The position numbers and the translations under genes are program-made. 34,533 bases of DNA from the NCBI GenBank assembly GCA_038131165.1, contig JAYPOZ010000039.1, positions 1-34,533 on the forward strand. The letters run 5' to 3'. The notes beneath the pieces are model-generated. The model was not told where the DNA came from and ran no database searches. It saw only the letters and a list, made by a program, of their open reading frames with translations. Below are positions 31,640 through 34,533 of the stretch, piece by piece. The first letter of the stretch is position 1, and every line of letters starts with the position of its first letter. The stretch is from UBA6544 sp038131165 (lineage in GTDB: Bacteria; Pseudomonadota; Alphaproteobacteria; UBA8366).

Positions 31640-32545
31640 TCACCAATTATAGCCCGGAGCCTTCCGCCGTGCACGTACCGGCAGCCGGACCTGCCGTATA
31701 GAATAGGCATTGCCCTGATAGGCGATGCGCGCCTGCATGCCGAGTTCGTCGAACATACGGTCCAAATTGCGCCGCAATTTCGCATCCGAGATCGATGTCT
31801 CGTACCAGAGTTCGAGATGACGGTGGAAGCTGGCGATCGGACGATGCGAACGGTATCCGGAGAATATTTCCAGATAATCCTGGATATCGCGCAACTCGAC
31901 GACGCTGAAGTCGTCGAAGGTCAGGGTCAGGCCGCGCACCAATCCGTCGTCGCTCCGCGGGCCGGGTCCGCGCGAGAACCGGACATCCAGTTTCTGGGCC
32001 AGCACATCGGCAACTTCCCGTCCCATCTCCCGTGCGATGTCGCCGACGGTCTCCGCGTAACACGGTCCGCCGCAACTCGGATGGACATTACCGCTATCGC
32101 TGACGTCGAAATTACCGAGCCGACGGCCCGATTGGGCGTCGAGCAGGCGCCCCGAGACCCGCACCCGCAGCTTCCGCGTATGCGGCAAGGTCTGACTGTC
32201 TGTATAGACGGTGAAGAGGGCGATGGTATCGATGGGCGGCCGCTGGACCGAACGCGCGATATCGATCAATTCGGCATCGCCACGGCGTGATCGCCCCTGG
32301 CGATGCGAGTTGTAGGTCAAAGCTGTCTCGTCGAAGACGCTGAAGCCATAGGCGCTGATCTGTGTCGAAACCTCATTGAGGACGCGGCGGCTGATCCTGC
32401 TGTCCCGGGAAACGCTGCCGTCGTCGCCGTCTTCCGCCATGACGAGGATGGCATGCGAGCCTCGGCCGCCCGCATCGAATTGGCCGCTGCTCTCGCAGGC
32501 GCTGACAATCAAAAGAGCAAAGAGTGGGAAAAGTATCTTGTGCAT
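31640..32545 (-). CDS. Lipoprotein, paralogue A of a tandem CsgG-like pair
   Basis: 301 aa. Lipobox LLIVSAC gives lipidation at C17. It shares with the next gene on the right a full-length layout: ILVMAEDGDDGSVSRDSRIS, RRVLNEVSTQISAYGFSVFD, QGRSRRGDAELIDIARSVQR and PPIDTIALFTVY, then a second domain with LTFDDFSVVELRDIQDYLEI, FSGYRSHRPIAS, LWYETSISDAKLRRNL and GNAYSIRQ. The first part has the strand-helix order of CsgG/FlgT-like envelope proteins, by eye only. ATG 32545 has GGAAGGAA upstream. Family role unknown. Confidence 0.82.
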   Translation of the reverse strand: MHKILFPLFALLIVSACESSGQFDAGGRGSHAILVMAEDGDDGSVSRDSRISRRVLNEVSTQISAYGFSVFDETALTYNSHRQGRSRRGDAELIDIARSVQRPPIDTIALFTVYTDSQTLPHTRKLRVRVSGRLLDAQSGRRLGNFDVSDSGNVHPSCGGPCYAETVGDIAREMGREVADVLAQKLDVRFSRGPGPRSDDGLVRGLTLTFDDFSVVELRDIQDYLEIFSGYRSHRPIASFHRHLELWYETSISDAKLRRNLDRMFDELGMQARIAYQGNAYSIRQVRLPVRARRKAPGYNW

Positions 32546-32607
32546 CGAACGGGTTCCTTCCGGTCTGGTCTGCGGACACATCGCATCCGCTCATGGCTTG
32601 AAGGAGA

Positions 32608-32640
32608 CCGCCGCCGCATGCCTCTGGGGCCCGGCGGCGG
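32608..32640 (-). terminator. Strong inverted repeat between the tandem paralogues
   Basis: Perfect 9-base arms CCGCCGCCG (32608-32616) and CGGCGGCGG (32632-32640) around a 15-base loop, starting 10 bases after the stop of paralogue B in the direction of transcription. No T-run follows, so it could be a partial terminator or an RNA-stabilising stem that sets a ratio between the two proteins. Confidence 0.4.
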
Positions 32641-32650
32641 CGGGTTCAAT

Positions 32651-33595
32651 TCACCACTTGTACTTCTTGTCGGGCCCGTCCGTCCCGCGTTCCCGGCGCA
32701 GGTTCTTGGCTTTGATGGTATACGTGTTGCCGGAGAACTTCAGGACATAGGGAATTTCCAGCAATTCCATCATCTTGTGTAGATTGCGTTCGAGCTTAGC
32801 GGTCTTGATGGTCGATTCGTACCAAACCTCGTGCGTCAGATGCTCCGAACGGGTCGGCCGGTGCCGGACATAGCCCGAGAAAATCACCAGGTACTCTTCC
32901 ATATCCCGGTAGTCGCTCGACGTGAAGCCGTCGAACACCAAATTAAAGCCGCGCTTCAGGCCTTCGCCGTCCGATACCTGGCTGCCGGCATCGATATTGG
33001 CTTCCAGCTTTTCGGAAATGATCGCGCCGACTTCCTGCGCCAGAATGCGGGCATCGTCGCCGACCGCCTCAAGCAGGCAGTCGCGGCTGACTTCCGCGCC
33101 TTCCGGGAAACAGCGGTTCGGCAGCAGCCAGACCTGGTCGCGGTCCTCCGGCAATTTCGCTTCCCAATTGCCCATGCGGCGGCCGTCGCCCACGCTGAGC
33201 AGCCGGCCGACGGTGCGCAGGCGCAACTCGTTCTGGTAGGTCTTGCGGGTCACGGTCGCGAAAACCTCGAAGAAGATCACCACGTCGATCGGCGGCCGCC
33301 GGATCGATTTCGCCACATCGACGAGCTCCGCATCCGTGCGGCGGCTGCGTCCCTGGGTGTGGGTCCGCAGGGTCACCGCCGTCTCGTCGTAGACGTCGAA
33401 GCCGCGGGAATCGAGCTGGGTGACGAGTTCGTTCAGGATACGGGTGGAAATCCGGCTTTTGCGCGGAATGCTTTCCGCATCGCCGTCCTCGGCCATGATC
33501 AATAAGGTCGGGTTCTTGCCTTCGGCGGATGCCGGTGCGGTAAAACCGACGGCGGCACAAGCGAGAGCTGCAATCAATAGGAATAAGCGTGTCAT
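32651..33595 (-). CDS. Secreted protein, paralogue B of a tandem CsgG-like pair
   Basis: 314 aa. A cleavable signal peptide (ends near PASAEG) replaces the lipobox of paralogue A. Shared segments: LLIMAEDGDAESIPRKSRIS, TRILNELVTQLDSRGFDVYD, TQGRSRRTDAELVDVAKSIR, PPIDVVIFFEVF, DGFTSSDYRDMEEYLVIFSG, VWYESTIKTAKLERNLHKMM and FSGNTYTIKAKN. So one copy is lipid-anchored and the other soluble, as in some paired assembly subunits. AAGGAG precedes ATG 33595; a loose copy of the two-part upstream element lies 57 bases before it. Confidence 0.84.
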   Translation of the reverse strand: MTRLFLLIAALACAAVGFTAPASAEGKNPTLLIMAEDGDAESIPRKSRISTRILNELVTQLDSRGFDVYDETAVTLRTHTQGRSRRTDAELVDVAKSIRRPPIDVVIFFEVFATVTRKTYQNELRLRTVGRLLSVGDGRRMGNWEAKLPEDRDQVWLLPNRCFPEGAEVSRDCLLEAVGDDARILAQEVGAIISEKLEANIDAGSQVSDGEGLKRGFNLVFDGFTSSDYRDMEEYLVIFSGYVRHRPTRSEHLTHEVWYESTIKTAKLERNLHKMMELLEIPYVLKFSGNTYTIKAKNLRRERGTDGPDKKYKW

Positions 33596-33651
33596 TCAAT
33601 TTCTCCTTCCGAGATCGGCCTGGGACCTGAGGTCGGCGACCGCACTGCACG

Positions 33652-33679
33652 GGTTATGGACAGGATTGGTGGTTTTTCC
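33652..33679 (-). promoter_or_regulatory. Loose third copy of the two-part upstream element
   Basis: On the minus strand GGAAAAA (33679-33673), 12 bases, then TCCATAACC (33660-33652), about 57 bases before ATG 33595. The second box and the 12-base spacing match the copies at 12224 and 18084; the first box matches only in part. Weak on its own. Confidence 0.3.
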
Positions 33680-33723
33680 CACAGGTGTCGAATTAAGATT
33701 CGAAACTCGAACCGTTGCCCAGG

Positions 33724-34410
33724 CTAACTTCCCAATAGTGCCTCTTGGATTGCCAACCGGTCGATGGCGAAGACCGCCGCGTCCTTATACGCCTCAGCGA
33801 ATTTCCGCTTCGCGACGCCGGACTTAATGGTGGCGCTCGGCATCCAGTCGCCATCCTTTTCGCTTACCGCACCGGCACTCGCGACGATACGACCGGTGCC
33901 GAGCCGGGACAGCACGGCGCTGACACCCACGATAAAATGCGGTTTGAAGCTTTTCCGGCCGGTCTTTCTGTCTTCGAAGGGAAGGGACACCGCATACTCG
34001 AACGAAGCCACGAGGGTCAGCGCCAGATTGTTCGAGTCATCCAGCTTTGCGCGCCGGGCGACCGGGTCGACCTCGTCCGCCGACAGACCGAACAGTCGGC
34101 CAACCGCTTCGGAAAACTGTTCTGGCGTTGTGACAATGGGATGATCCGATATCTTGAGACGCGTTTCGGTCACTCTATTCCAGGCCGCTTTCATCGGGTT
34201 GACCGATAACGTCTTGCCCGCCGCCGCTCCGTCCATCAATTCCCTCAGATAGGGTTGCGCCCGACCGTTCAGCGGCGCCAGACCGCCGTAAAACACCAGC
34301 ACGTCGACAGGACTTATCTCCTTTGCAGCCGCGGGAGGCCCGATTAGCTGCAGGCCGCCGATCATGAGGGCGGAGTACCCGATCGCCAAAATTTTACATG
34401 GTATCGAAAT
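33724..34410 (-). CDS. Secreted protein of unknown function, unusual start
   Basis: Up to 228 aa, exported: SIPCKILAIGYSALMIGG then LQLIGPPAAAKE reads as a signal peptide. The mature part has ISPVDVLVFYGGLAPLNGRA, LSVNPMKAAWNRVTETRLKI, DDSNNLALTLVASFEYAVSL and HFIVGVSAVLSRLGTG, suggesting an alpha+beta domain; no family recognised. No in-frame ATG exists upstream of the signal core. AGGAG at 34422-34418 lies 7 bases before ATT 34410, giving a normal signal peptide; TTG 34389 lacks a well-placed ribosome site. An out-of-frame ATG (34399) is followed at once by TAA. Confidence 0.7.
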   Translation of the reverse strand: MSIPCKILAIGYSALMIGGLQLIGPPAAAKEISPVDVLVFYGGLAPLNGRAQPYLRELMDGAAAGKTLSVNPMKAAWNRVTETRLKISDHPIVTTPEQFSEAVGRLFGLSADEVDPVARRAKLDDSNNLALTLVASFEYAVSLPFEDRKTGRKSFKPHFIVGVSAVLSRLGTGRIVASAGAVSEKDGDWMPSATIKSGVAKRKFAEAYKDAAVFAIDRLAIQEALLGS

Positions 34411-34533
34411 TTGTTTGCTCCTGCATTTACGATTGAAGAACGGATGGCCGGATCACCAGCAAAAAAGAAGTAAATCATTAAACCCCTATTCCCCGGATGA
34501 GGCGGCGTTTTGCTGATGCCAGAACTGGATTCT
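34411..34533. other. Intergenic sequence at the right edge
   Basis: This 123-base stretch is AT-rich near 34461-34485 and should contain the leftward gene's promoter and ribosome site. I see no credible gene start or end in it. Confidence 0.4.

Noticed and set aside
34371..34484. Small leftward frame beginning MIYFFFAGDP
   Set aside because: No ribosome site, no conserved pattern, overlaps the better-supported secreted protein start.

Overview
The window is GC-rich, densely packed DNA from an alphaproteobacterium. This rests on codon use, on Rhodospirillales-like CoA-metabolism genes, and on the YgiB/YgiC and DASS families; the genus cannot be named from sequence alone. No tRNA, rRNA, CRISPR array, insertion sequence or phage gene was seen. 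No gene-free stretch exceeds about 210 bases.

Left part (1-10450) is ordinary accessory metabolism in short transcription units: a truncated secreted TPR gene, thioredoxin reductase, a flavin-reductase-domain protein, a double hot-dog thioesterase-like protein, a DUF2846-like lipoprotein, a NIPSNAP protein, two family III CoA-transferases, a fluoroacetyl-CoA-thioesterase-like hot-dog protein, a crotonase-fold protein with one catalytic glutamate position changed, and a TPR-GT41 (SPINDLY/OGT-like) glycosyltransferase. Between the first CoA-transferase and the thioesterase lies a recognisable scrap of an ABC-transporter ATPase.

Central part (10629-29196) is about 18.5 kb of 21 consecutive plus-strand genes, many overlapping by a few bases. 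In order: a caspase-SH3 protein, a one-TM protein, two lytic transglycosylases, a 545-aa soluble protein, a 180-aa protein, a membrane-anchored Lon-like (S16) serine-lysine protease domain without an ATPase, a secreted protein, a lipoprotein, two periplasmic proteins, a MotA/TolQ/ExbB-like channel protein, two one-TM Pro/Ala-rich proteins, a second caspase-like-SH3 protein that has lost the catalytic histidine, a lipoprotein, a subtilisin (S8), a membrane-anchored stand-alone I9-like inhibitor, a CsgG/FlgO-like DUF4384 protein, and a YgiB/YgiC (DUF1190 plus ATP-grasp) pair. I read this as one uncharacterised cell-envelope system: three protease types with a probable inhibitor and a pseudo-protease, peptidoglycan-cutting enzymes, and an inner-membrane channel with periplasm-spanning partners.

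Right part (29267-34410): a DASS/SLC13 transporter ends tail-to-tail with a leftward set made of a TPR-OmpA peptidoglycan-binding protein, two tandem paralogous secreted proteins with a CsgG-like look, and a further secreted protein. The leftward set probably supplies envelope parts to the same system. A spaced motif (GAATAAT, 12 bases, TCCATAGCCGA) lies in front of two genes of the central cluster, with a looser copy before the leftward pair, which hints at shared control.
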